Virus record (IMG/VR): IMGVR_UViG_3300030090_007212
Coordinates: 1-64,000 of that record
Length of the DNA: 64,000 bases
DNA from: a virus
Strand: one strand, 5' to 3'
A program made the position numbers and the translations under genes. The notes below the pieces were generated by a model. It saw nothing but the letters and a program-made list of their open reading frames with translations. It searched no databases and was not told the origin of the DNA. Shown here one piece after another: positions 41,323 through 51,400 of this stretch; the stretch's first letter is position 1, and every line of letters starts with the position of its first letter.

Positions 41323-41353
41323 CAAATATAAGAAATTTTTTTTTAAAATCCAA
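41323..41353 (-). promoter_or_regulatory. Bacteroidetes-type promoter of primase
   Basis: Minus strand TTG (41351-41353), 20 nt, TATATTTG (41323-41330), 4 nt before the GTG start. The TTG immediately follows the TAA of the RuvC-like gene. Confidence 0.72.
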
Positions 41354-41986
41354 TTATAACCAATCACCACATTTTCGCATTCCCCCTACAACACACGCAT
41401 ACGCATCTGTCATATCAAAATTTTCTTTTTTGAGTTTTTGGTGTTTATCGTAAATCCAAACGATTTGTGGTTCTAATTCACTTACTTTTTGGTGAACAAC
41501 TGCTTTTTTATCTATATCATAGGGAAGTCCACCAAATAATACAGGATTCTTTTTTGCTATTTCTTTTTCTGAGTATCTTTCCCCACTTTTTTTAAACATC
41601 CTTATCGCCATTAAATCGGGAAACGCAAATTTTCTCGCATCATAAGAAGAAATAAATTCAGGTACTACATTTAAAACTTCATATACTGATCTACATATCA
41701 TTCCATTAAATCTTAATAAAGTAGCTACAGTATTCACATTATTGGAACGTAATAAAGGTTCTTCAATAAAAACTCTATCAATTTCTATATCACTATATTT
41801 TTCTAGAAATTCATTTTCAAAAGCGTGAGCTTTTTTCATTAATAATTCAATATTATCTTTAGGTTTAGGTTTAACTACAGGTGTAATATGGGTTAATAAC
41901 TGTAATTTACCTCGATCTTCTTCGTCTTCAAAAATTGCTATCCCAATAGTTTTAGTGGACACATCTAGTCCTAAAATTCTACTCAT
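41354..41986 (-). CDS. RuvC-like Holliday-junction resolvase
   Basis: 210 residues with an RNase H fold. Catalytic acids: Asp8 in GLDVSTKTIG, Glu in VFIEEPLL near 75, and Asp in DMTDAYACVVGG near 194. The middle (PDLMAIRMFKKSG) is an insertion found in phage members of the family. Resolves recombination junctions before packaging. It sits just after the structural block, whose weak terminator lies in its upstream region. Confidence 0.82.
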   Translation of the reverse strand: MSRILGLDVSTKTIGIAIFEDEEDRGKLQLLTHITPVVKPKPKDNIELLMKKAHAFENEFLEKYSDIEIDRVFIEEPLLRSNNVNTVATLLRFNGMICRSVYEVLNVVPEFISSYDARKFAFPDLMAIRMFKKSGERYSEKEIAKKNPVLFGGLPYDIDKKAVVHQKVSELEPQIVWIYDKHQKLKKENFDMTDAYACVVGGMRKCGDWL

Positions 41987-42006
41987 TTATAAAACATTTT
42001 CTTTTT

Positions 42007-42025
42007 AAAACCTCTTTTAGGTTTT
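42007..42025 (-). terminator. Weak hairpin after the structural block
   Basis: Stem AAAACCT/AGGTTTT with a 5-nt loop immediately after the stop of the 42028 gene. The T-tract is inside the stem, so termination may be partial. Confidence 0.45.
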
Positions 42026-42027
42026 AT

Positions 42028-43308
42028 TTATACCACTATTTGGACATCCATGACAATAAAATCATTTTTCTTTTTAATGACTTGTCTATCAAATTTACCA
42101 ATTGCTAAAATATCTCCTGCGATATCAGTTATTGCAATTTCACTTATTCGAATATCATCACTCATCCCAATAGTTTCATTTTGCGACCTATAAAATTCAT
42201 TTCTACCAGCAATACAGAGTAAGCTTTGTAAAACTGTATTTTCTGTCGCATCTAAAGTTACATTATAAGTCCCTCCGGTGTAAAAATAAAGACCTAAACC
42301 ATTTGTTTCGGTATTTGTTTCTGTATCTCCCGTAAAATTAACCGCCACATTATCTACAATCGTAGGGTCAGTGAATGCTAAAATACCTTTTTCTAAATAA
42401 GCAATTCCTACTACTTTGTCTGCCACAATTCCAGTAGAAGCTACAGAATTTACATTAATTAATTGTTTATCATTAACACTAAAAGGTTTAAATGTATCAT
42501 ACCCTGTTGCCCAACTTCTAGTTGCATCATTATTTGGTCTTTGAATGTTATCAGTTACTAAATACGAAACATCAAATTGTGAACCAAATAGTGAAGTAGG
42601 TAAATTACTATTATCTCTAAATTGATTATCTAAATTAGATAGAGTAATATTTGTTCTTGGGAAAGTACTGTAAATATCATACGTAGTGATTGCAGTGATT
42701 GCACCACCACTAGTAAACCCAGTCCCCACTGGTAAGTTAACTCTTATACTTTTACCATCTATTAAATCCCCATATTCATTATTATCAATAACTGCTAATA
42801 ATACATTATTGGATGCGAAACCACTGAAAGCAGTATCAGACCATCCACCGTTGTTTGATGTGGTTCCTGTAAAGGTATTCATCCTAGTACTTATAATAGG
42901 AAGACTTAAACTTCTAAATAAATTAGTAAATGCATTAGTATTATCTCCTTTATTTATAGAAATAAATGTTAAATTACTTCCACTCACCACATTTTCACCT
43001 AATGTATCCATTGTGGATCTCACTTGAGATGAATTGGGTTCTACTGACTTAGTAGTTTGAGTTGTATTATTTACAAATACTTTACTACTAATAACTGCAT
43101 CATCCGCATTATTTTCTCCCCCTAGATTTCCTCCTGTTGTCGGAATAGTACCAGTAGGTAAACTTGCACTTGTCCTATAATTAGCATCAGAATCTCCTAC
43201 TACAAAATGTGAAAAAATTGTATTAGTTTCTTTTAACATTCTTTCCCTACCATTTCTAGTAAGTTTTGCTGTTATAGTTATTGTCGTTGCGGTATTTAAA
43301 AATCCCAT
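42028..43308 (-). CDS. Virion protein, paralogue of 43321-45522 (tail-fibre-head-like)
   Basis: 426 residues. The N-terminus TITAKLTRNGRERMLKETNTIFSHFVVGDSDANY and C-terminus ISEIAITDIAGDILAIGKFDRQV mirror those of the next gene upstream. This split pattern (a KLTxxGRExL...VxGDS start and an EVGI/EIAI...GK end) resembles P2-type tail-fibre N-terminal domains (DUF3751). Between them lies a Ser/Thr/Asn-rich beta region. Likely a baseplate or fibre-attachment protein. Last gene of the structural block. Confidence 0.65.
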   Translation of the reverse strand: MGFLNTATTITITAKLTRNGRERMLKETNTIFSHFVVGDSDANYRTSASLPTGTIPTTGGNLGGENNADDAVISSKVFVNNTTQTTKSVEPNSSQVRSTMDTLGENVVSGSNLTFISINKGDNTNAFTNLFRSLSLPIISTRMNTFTGTTSNNGGWSDTAFSGFASNNVLLAVIDNNEYGDLIDGKSIRVNLPVGTGFTSGGAITAITTYDIYSTFPRTNITLSNLDNQFRDNSNLPTSLFGSQFDVSYLVTDNIQRPNNDATRSWATGYDTFKPFSVNDKQLINVNSVASTGIVADKVVGIAYLEKGILAFTDPTIVDNVAVNFTGDTETNTETNGLGLYFYTGGTYNVTLDATENTVLQSLLCIAGRNEFYRSQNETIGMSDDIRISEIAITDIAGDILAIGKFDRQVIKKKNDFIVMDVQIVV

Positions 43309-43320
43309 TGTTTATATTTT

Positions 43321-45522
43321 TTAAAAATCTATAGTTAATTCTAATGAAGCAGTACTAGCGTCACCTATTTTTATTGGTCTAGATAATTTTCCTACCAAAA
43401 CTAAATTTTGTAAATCATCTAAAATACCTACTTCGGTTATAAATCTATCACAAGTATTATCAAATGAAGGGTTACTACTCGAACAAATAGTAGCACCATC
43501 TACATTAATATTAAATAATGTCTTATAAATTGTTGCACCTATATGTGTTCTTAAATTACCATAAAATAATCTTTCGTCTCCAAATGTCATTTTACCATAA
43601 AACTCTCCACTTGACATATCTAATGTTGTCCCTAAATTAAAAGTTGACGCACTAGCCGCATCGTAAATATCACCAGTTAATAAAAATCCTGTGTTTGAAG
43701 AACTTTGGTTTTCTAATAGTTCAGGGTCAATTGCACCTGCCCCACCATTTATACTAGCTGAGGTATAATCAATTAACCTCCATTGTGAAGAAACTGGTCG
43801 TGAATGAATGGTTGGATCAACAACTTGACATAATATATTGAATTTATCTGCAAAGAATCCAAATCCATCATAACCAGGCGCATCTGGTTTTCTCATATAA
43901 GGTAACTCCCCTACATTAGATAATCTAAATTGTACATCTTTATCACTATTAGTGTTATTATCAATAACAGTATATCTTTGACAAGGTAAAGTAGGAGTAG
44001 TGGTAGTCCCAGTATTTTCTAACCAATACGTTAAATACATTCTTTCTCCTGCACTCACTGATCCAGTACACAATCCATTAGTACAACTTACTAATTCTGC
44101 TGCCAAATCAGGTAAACTATAATTTCTATTAGATTTATATGACATCGCTGCCAATAATTCTTCATTTTCTATTACCACAATTTTTAAATCTGGAAATACT
44201 TTACCCACTACTAGAGGTAAGGTTGGTGTTACCGTCATACCACTAGCCTCTATTAAATCATAGTATTGAATAGTGTTATTATATGATAAAGTTTTTTGTA
44301 TGGTATCCGAAACAAATGTCATTCCCAATGTAGTACCACTACCAGTACCTTCGTTTCGTCTATGCCACATAACCGGTATATCTAAAGATAATAACTTATC
44401 ACTATCCCCATCTATTAGGAACATTTCACCATATGAATTAGAAATACAATTATTAGTATAGTGTATAATAGAAATACCTTTACTAAATGGATCAATATAA
44501 CTAGAAGATAAATTGTTACTACTTTGTGTTACAGTTAATACTTCATTCATCCCTAAAAATTGTTTCGAACCTGCGTATTGTTCAGAACCAAATAAAGTAT
44601 TTTCATGATAATTAGTAGGAGCTTCTTTCCATAACCCTGCTAAATTTTCAGTCCATACGTTATTCATATTCCATACTGGAATATTTTCTACACAAATATC
44701 ACAACTACTATCAAAAGATAATGTACCCGTATTCCAATATGCAGTAGTAGATGGTAATCCATAATATGTGTCTAATGGGTCATCACCACCAGGTAAAGTA
44801 TAATAAGTTATAATAGTTCCTGCATCACCACTTAAGGTAGGTAATTCCCTATCTACATTAATAGTGTCACCACTAATAGATACTATATTATAAACAGCAT
44901 TTATTGTTGCTGCAGTCATAGTATCACCCACAATATCTCCTAATGTACTATTGGATAATCTAAAAATTATATAATCATTAGCACTCGTAGCAGTTAAAGT
45001 AATTCCTGATAACACTCCTTGAATATAAGTAGAAGTGTCAATTGCCCCATTAAATGCACTTAAATCTATAGTACCAGTTTCTTTAATGAAGTCTGTACCA
45101 GTCATTGCAACTAATCCAGTTTCTACTGTAGATCCTGAAAAGAATCCTCTATCATCTGCCTCATTAGAAACTATACCTTTAATTAATTGAATATTACTTT
45201 GTTGATTTAAAGGGAATACAAAATTATTTCCCTGATCTAATAAAAAAGAAGAAGGAAATGGTTGATCATCCTTCGGTCTTAATACTTTTGAATAGATGTT
45301 TTTTATTATGTTTCCATCTGCTTCAGGAAAATAAAATTCTCCTGTCGCTGCACCTTCACTAGGGGCAAATTGTGCCCATCCTTTTACATAATCATAATCT
45401 ACTTCAGAATCCCCTAGAACATAGTTAGAAAACGTCAATTGACCTTTCGCCAATTGCTCTCTTCCTATATCCGTTAATTTAACTCTTATTAACGCCGTGC
45501 TTTGTTGATTTATATAACTCAT
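43321..45522 (-). CDS. Virion protein, tail-fibre-head-like, larger paralogue
   Basis: 733 residues. Same N- and C-terminal signatures as 42028-43308 (ALIRVKLTDIGREQLAKGQLTFSNYVLGDSEVDYDY; FITEVGILDDLQNLVLVGKLSRPI), with an insertion of about 300 residues more between them. The insertion is beta-rich with Cys pairs (CDICVENIP; CTNGLCTG). Probably forms hetero- or sequential assemblies with the shorter copy. A late-type motif is about 20 nt upstream. Confidence 0.65.
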   Translation of the reverse strand: MSYINQQSTALIRVKLTDIGREQLAKGQLTFSNYVLGDSEVDYDYVKGWAQFAPSEGAATGEFYFPEADGNIIKNIYSKVLRPKDDQPFPSSFLLDQGNNFVFPLNQQSNIQLIKGIVSNEADDRGFFSGSTVETGLVAMTGTDFIKETGTIDLSAFNGAIDTSTYIQGVLSGITLTATSANDYIIFRLSNSTLGDIVGDTMTAATINAVYNIVSISGDTINVDRELPTLSGDAGTIITYYTLPGGDDPLDTYYGLPSTTAYWNTGTLSFDSSCDICVENIPVWNMNNVWTENLAGLWKEAPTNYHENTLFGSEQYAGSKQFLGMNEVLTVTQSSNNLSSSYIDPFSKGISIIHYTNNCISNSYGEMFLIDGDSDKLLSLDIPVMWHRRNEGTGSGTTLGMTFVSDTIQKTLSYNNTIQYYDLIEASGMTVTPTLPLVVGKVFPDLKIVVIENEELLAAMSYKSNRNYSLPDLAAELVSCTNGLCTGSVSAGERMYLTYWLENTGTTTTPTLPCQRYTVIDNNTNSDKDVQFRLSNVGELPYMRKPDAPGYDGFGFFADKFNILCQVVDPTIHSRPVSSQWRLIDYTSASINGGAGAIDPELLENQSSSNTGFLLTGDIYDAASASTFNLGTTLDMSSGEFYGKMTFGDERLFYGNLRTHIGATIYKTLFNINVDGATICSSSNPSFDNTCDRFITEVGILDDLQNLVLVGKLSRPIKIGDASTASLELTIDF

Positions 45523-45542
45523 TACCGATATATTATTTTAAT

Positions 45543-45550
45543 ATAAATAT
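45543..45550 (-). promoter_or_regulatory. ATATTTAT motif upstream of 45522
   Basis: Minus strand GCATATTTATATTAAAAT, 20 nt before the ATG and 18 nt after the stop of the propeller protein gene. Confidence 0.4.
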
Positions 45551-45567
45551 GCTCAATGTAAATATTA

Positions 45568-48480
45568 TTAGTAACTTTCCCCAATATTTGTCGCTATTTC
45601 TACTTTTACAACATCACTATAAGCATAACTATAAATTATTTCTCCCATTATTGGTTTATAAAATTTTTCATTTTTTATTCTATAAAGAAAAATGTCTCCT
45701 GCTTGAGCATTTTCTAAATATGTTTCTAGACTATAACTTTTATTCCCTATCACATAAGGTGTAGTAAAACTATAGACTATATTTTCAAAATCAGGATCAT
45801 CTTCTGTAGTAAATTCTACAACGAATCTTCCTTCATCATTTATTGGTTCAGATAATATCCTCCACGCAATAGTTGGTCTATTAGTGTAGATATATCCGAT
45901 TACTGAAGCACTAGGTGTATAAAATGCTTCTAAAATATCCCCTATTTGTAAATCCCCCTCTATAATTAAACGAGATGCGTCACTAGTAGACCTATAATAC
46001 TCAATATTTTCCGCTAATACATTACCATTAAGTGATAATAACACGTCACTGGCAGGTGCATTCTCTAACCAATATTCATACTTACTATGTGTAGTATTAT
46101 AAAAAACTCTATTAGTAAAAGGATCATTATTTGTACCACCACTAATAATTGGGTCAGTTATGGTATAAATATCCCCATAAAGGTCACCCTCTTGTCCATC
46201 TCTAACATATGCATATGTTAACATTTGATCTGCTAAAATTGGCTCAATTAATAATTTTATTCCCCTCGTTAACCCACTAGTGGTTGCACTATATTCAATA
46301 TTTTTAGCTAATACATTACCATTATAACTTACAATAGGGTCAGACAATCCTTGAATAGGGTAATCTGTTTGCCCTTCATTAGTATAAACTGAATTAACAA
46401 TTAAATTGTTAATACTTACTGGAACCGGAACCGTCGTATTTTCAAAAAATGGTACATCTGCTTCATATAAGTTGATAAAGTACCAATCCGTTTCTGGTGA
46501 ATATAAACCATATTCTGTCCCTCTTTTATAGGTATCTATACTATATTTTCTCACCCCTAATTGTTTGGAAATTAATGTATTTATATTGTAACCCCAATAA
46601 CCTTTAATAATAAACTCACCTTCACCTATATAAACTAAAGGAATAGTTGCTAAATTAGTAGTATCCGCACTTAATACATTATAATCAAATGCGAAATTAA
46701 ATATGGATGAATTGGTGAATTCTTTTTGGGTTTGATCATACTTATAAACTTCCGCACTAAAACCTAATTTTTTCGCATCTATAATATCATTAACATTATT
46801 AACTACTACATCAAAATTAAATGCCACTCTACCTCGCGGGTTAATATAAACATATCTATCACAAGACAATGCTTTAGTAGTAATAACATTAGGTAACCCC
46901 CACATAGAAGTTACACCTGTAATAGTAGAAGAGGTTAAAGAAAAATCATCTATATGTAAATTACACTGAACCCCTAACCCATTAGGTCGATGTATTACAT
47001 GTAAAGAAGTATTATTTAATTCTGCAATATATATTTTTTCATCCGGACCCATTTGTAATGCACCTAAACTCGCACCTGTAATAGAAGGTAATTCTATCAT
47101 ATTATCCCTTATTTCTTCCACCGTACTATAAGAAAGATCAAACTGATATAATTTTTCACCAGCACCATCAGAAATATAAAATTTAGAAGAATCAGATGAA
47201 AACTCCAACCCATAAGGTCCGACATCATAGGTAATACCAGTAAGTGTCATCACATTACTTACTCTTCCAGTCTCGTCATTAAAATCCCCAATATCTATTA
47301 TATCTTCATCATATAAAGCACTAATAATTTTTTCTCCGTTAGGAGAAGTTTTCATATACCCCCTAGCTGTATTATGTGTGGAACCCGTATCTGAAATAAT
47401 CGGTCCACTTAATCCCACAGAGTTTAATTTATAACTATAATATCTACTATCTCCACTCGTATGTGTTACAACCCAATACGCATCTTCGCTACCATGATTA
47501 CAACCAGTTACTTTTTCACTAACCGCACTATTAATTAACTTAATGTTTTTAGTTTCTACTTCTCCATTACCATCATCTAACTCCATATTAACTATAGAAT
47601 ATTCAAACCCATTAGGGGAACCGTTGAAATCGGTAGTAAATACATAATATTTGTTACTATCAGGTTGAGGTACGATTAATGCTGATTGTGTGGACGTTCC
47701 AGAACTACTTAAACCTGTTCCGTTAATCATTACTGTATGTCCGCTGGTATAAATTGTTTCACCATTAGTGTAAAATAATAACTCTCCTTCACTATTACTA
47801 ATAGTTGCACACCCTTCTTGTGTTTGCATTGCCCCACTAAAAATAGTTGGTGTAGCGCCTGTTTTTATAGGATTAAAGTTAATTCCCGCATTATTACCAA
47901 ACATCCAATTATAGTTCAATCTATCGTAAGTGTATCCTGTATAAGTAACCGGACCACATAAAGTGTCTGCAGTAGTAGCTGGTATCTTACGTGTACCCCT
48001 AACGGAAAATTGAGGGAAATCAAATCCATCTATATCTGACCTTTCAATGTAAGGATATAATTCCTGATTACTTACAGGTACATTACCAAAATTCCTTTTT
48101 TCACTTCTTTCTCCAGGTGCTTCAGACATTTTACCATTAGTAATATATTTCATCTTTGTGAAAGGTAAGATAGGAATAGGTAATGAAGGTTCACTTCTTT
48201 CTCCTTCCATAAAAATAGTGACGGTAGGAGTGGTTTGTACTGTTTTAAAAATACTATTTCCCCATGTTACTGGTGCAGTCATTTGATAAATTGTAGGAAC
48301 ATTCGAAAGATTAGTAGGTAAAAATTTATTACCCCCCACATCCATATAAGTAGTTAATGAAGATGCCTCATAACTAGCCAATATACTACTACTATCGGGG
48401 TTATTAATTAACCCAACTATAGGAGTAGAGTATACTGCCTCTACACTTACATTTTCTATTTTCCCACTACTTTTCTTCAT
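45568..48480 (-). CDS. Virion protein with Bacteroidetes-type beta-propeller
   Basis: 970 residues. Residues about 190-530 are a propeller typical of Bacteroidetes secreted surface proteins: NWMFGNNAGINFNP, then TQEGCATISNSEGELLFYTNGETIY, GTGLSSSGTSTQSALIVPQPDSNKYYVFTTD and DAYWVVTH. The rest is beta-rich. Two tandem modules near 705-855 share NGNVLAxNIEYxxST. It likely forms part of a tail or fibre that binds the host surface. The propeller was probably captured from a host gene. Late-type motif 5 nt before the ATG. Confidence 0.75.
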   Translation of the reverse strand: MKKSSGKIENVSVEAVYSTPIVGLINNPDSSSILASYEASSLTTYMDVGGNKFLPTNLSNVPTIYQMTAPVTWGNSIFKTVQTTPTVTIFMEGERSEPSLPIPILPFTKMKYITNGKMSEAPGERSEKRNFGNVPVSNQELYPYIERSDIDGFDFPQFSVRGTRKIPATTADTLCGPVTYTGYTYDRLNYNWMFGNNAGINFNPIKTGATPTIFSGAMQTQEGCATISNSEGELLFYTNGETIYTSGHTVMINGTGLSSSGTSTQSALIVPQPDSNKYYVFTTDFNGSPNGFEYSIVNMELDDGNGEVETKNIKLINSAVSEKVTGCNHGSEDAYWVVTHTSGDSRYYSYKLNSVGLSGPIISDTGSTHNTARGYMKTSPNGEKIISALYDEDIIDIGDFNDETGRVSNVMTLTGITYDVGPYGLEFSSDSSKFYISDGAGEKLYQFDLSYSTVEEIRDNMIELPSITGASLGALQMGPDEKIYIAELNNTSLHVIHRPNGLGVQCNLHIDDFSLTSSTITGVTSMWGLPNVITTKALSCDRYVYINPRGRVAFNFDVVVNNVNDIIDAKKLGFSAEVYKYDQTQKEFTNSSIFNFAFDYNVLSADTTNLATIPLVYIGEGEFIIKGYWGYNINTLISKQLGVRKYSIDTYKRGTEYGLYSPETDWYFINLYEADVPFFENTTVPVPVSINNLIVNSVYTNEGQTDYPIQGLSDPIVSYNGNVLAKNIEYSATTSGLTRGIKLLIEPILADQMLTYAYVRDGQEGDLYGDIYTITDPIISGGTNNDPFTNRVFYNTTHSKYEYWLENAPASDVLLSLNGNVLAENIEYYRSTSDASRLIIEGDLQIGDILEAFYTPSASVIGYIYTNRPTIAWRILSEPINDEGRFVVEFTTEDDPDFENIVYSFTTPYVIGNKSYSLETYLENAQAGDIFLYRIKNEKFYKPIMGEIIYSYAYSDVVKVEIATNIGESY
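45900..46380 (-). repeat. Internal duplicated module of the propeller protein
   Basis: Two copies of a roughly 75-residue module (SYNGNVLAKNIEYSATTSG; SLNGNVLAENIEYYRSTSD) lie about 300 nt apart, with near-identical DNA at GCTAATACATTACCATT. Confidence 0.6.
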
Positions 48481-48485
48481 TATCT

Positions 48486-48493
48486 ATAAATAT
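48486..48493 (-). promoter_or_regulatory. ATATTTAT motif upstream of 48480
   Basis: Minus strand AATGTTTAAAATATTTATAGATA then ATG, 5 nt away; overlaps the 3' end of the 3012-residue gene. The AATGTTTAAA block recurs before 59328. Confidence 0.5.
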
Positions 48494-48494
48494 T

Positions 48495-51400
48495 TTAAAC
48501 ATTACAATCATGTATTAATTCACTATTATAAAAATACCCTCCTGGTTCCCATTCTGGATCCCCAATAACTGTAACACTTCCCTCAAACTCATTACTATTA
48601 TTAATATGAGTTATGAAAACAGTATCATAATTACTATATTGAGTACGTGATTTTCTTTTACATTTCTCGTAACTATCTTTTAATCCAGCAATATAATTTC
48701 TTTGTCTTTCATATTCTAATGTACCTCTAACATATTGATCATCTAAATCTTTTTCTGCTTTAGTTAAGGTATCCCCTATTTGTGTACACTTAGTAAAAAG
48801 TCCATCAAAAGTTTCTTCTTGTTCTTTAGATGCTGCTTGAAGTTCATTTAATTCACTATTTAGTTTATTATATTCTTCTTTCATCGCTTCTAAAGATTCA
48901 ATTTGTTGTTTTAGTTGTTCACTAACAGATTCTATACACTCTTCTCTAGCACCAAAATCTTGTGGGTCATTAGGATCAGGATCTAAATGCTCACAAGCAC
49001 ATAATCTATCTTTTAAAACATCAATTAATTTTTCTACTTGATATATCTCATTCTGTAATTTAGTTAATTCTTTAATAATATCTTTAATTGTCGCATTTTC
49101 AGGATATAAAGATTGTTGTATGACTTGGACATCTACTGTTTCTGAACCGATATCACTACTTGTTATTCCTGATAATGGACATTCTACACTATCATTGAAA
49201 TTTAATGTGTATTTACGATAAGCGTATTTGTTTTGATCGAATATAGTATTTCTATAAATCTTACCTGAATTATCACACCCTTCCCATATAGTAGTTGCCG
49301 GAACTACCTGTTCTAATAAATCTAACCAATAATCCCCTATTTTATCCATAAATTGGAATAGGCTATTATACGTTAAATTTCCACCTAAACCTACTCCACA
49401 ATTACTTGCATTTAAATATAATTGATAGAATAATTGTAATAGTGGGTAATTGGATATAACTTGACGACTTTTAGCATCTATGAGATTACTTAACACCATA
49501 TCATCAAATACCTCTTTTACTTTTATTTCTGAAGGGGCTACCTCTAAATAATCTAGAGGGTTTATACATACATTAGTAGTTCCTGTTACGACACATATAT
49601 CCTCACATATGGTAGTGGTTCCGGTTACTGTAACCGTACTACTAGTGGTGGTTGCAGTAATATCATAACTTAATCCTGATGTAGTAATTTTTACACATGT
49701 AGGGCTTCCATAACAAGTACCATTAGTAAAGGTATATCCTGCAGGACAACTATACCCTATTGGGCTACCACCACTAGTACCGAATTCAAATAAATAAGTT
49801 GCCCCTACCACATCACTTCTATAATCTTTAGTAGAGAATAAAGTAACTGCATCTAATTCTACTGTTGTAGTCATTCCGGTTAATTGATTAGTAGTGGCGG
49901 AGTATATTTCCGCACCAAATCCTGCTTCATCTCCATCATTTCTACCTTCCATTGCGATAACATGTTCACCAGACGGTAAGTCTATTTCAAATACTTTCCA
50001 TACACTTAAATCAGAATTATCGTTACCACTTAACCCTGTAGAGGTAAATAATAAATCCCCATTTAGGTAAAATCTACTTCTATTATCTGCACCTATACCA
50101 ATAGTATATGTCCCTGGATCATTTATTTGTATACAATAACTAAATCCTATCCAACTACCAATAGGTGGGTTAGGATTAGGTGCGCCTAATGTTCCCCATA
50201 TACTACAATTATTTAATCTTCCATTAAGTGTTGATGATTGAGATACCCATAAAGTATTAAGTGGAGAGTTAACAGAGTTAACATTCGCCTCTACAGGCAC
50301 TGGTACCCCACTATTATTTAATAATTGAGTACTACTACCTTGTAAATTATAGGGTAAATCTGCAGTGTTTAAATCTAATGAGTACCATCTTGTACCATTA
50401 ACTGAATAACCAACTTGTTTACTACCCGTATATGCAGTTACATTAGTTACATTTAAAGTTGCACCTGTAGTCTCAATTAATTCACACCCATCTTCTGCAG
50501 GGGTGAGAGATAATGGTGCCACACAATATCCTGCAGTGTATCCTGTACTCGTTCCTGTTACTACTACATTAAACTGAGTAGTGGCAGTATAACATTCACC
50601 CCCAGGAATTGTTTGTTGTAAATTCTTAACTCCACTATATTCACAATCACCTTCACAATTATTTATTTCCATCCAAGTACACGCACTTACAGAGTTATTC
50701 CAAACATATTCTTTATTAACCCCTAAACCATTAATACCATTTGCAGTAATTAGATTATTAAGTGTTTGACAACACTCACTATCAAAAGAAGTAGTTTGGT
50801 TAAAGGTTTGTGCGGTTATACCACTAAAAATTTCTTCATTTACCCCACCAGTATAAGGTGTAGTTGTGTCATATAAATAAGTTTCCCAAAAAGAAATTGT
50901 TCCATCTTCATTTTCAGTAATAACCCCAAATAAGTTATCTAATTGGTTATTATCCCCAATGATTAGGTTACTTGACCCACAATTATTTTCTTCAATTTCA
51001 AATCCTGAAAGTGATCCACCTTTATTAAGTAAATCACTATAAGATGCATTAATAGATTCACTATAATTTGCAGTTAAAGAATAATAATCATTTTTGAGTT
51101 CAGTAACTTGTTGTTGTAGAATAGTAGTATAAGTGTCACAACTAAAAGTTAATCCTGCCGGTGTAGTGCCTGACAATGGTAACGAATAATCCACCAATGT
51201 ACCACCACTTAATAATTCACCTTCAAAGACTATCGTATCACCACTATCACAACTAGTTGGGCATTCATCACAATTAATATTTTTCCAAAAATTATAGACA
51301 TCACATTCTATAGCATTTGCTGGATCGATACTAAATGTTGCAGATTTAGTATTCATTAATAAATCTGAATGATGTAAATCATACTCAGTATATCTATATT

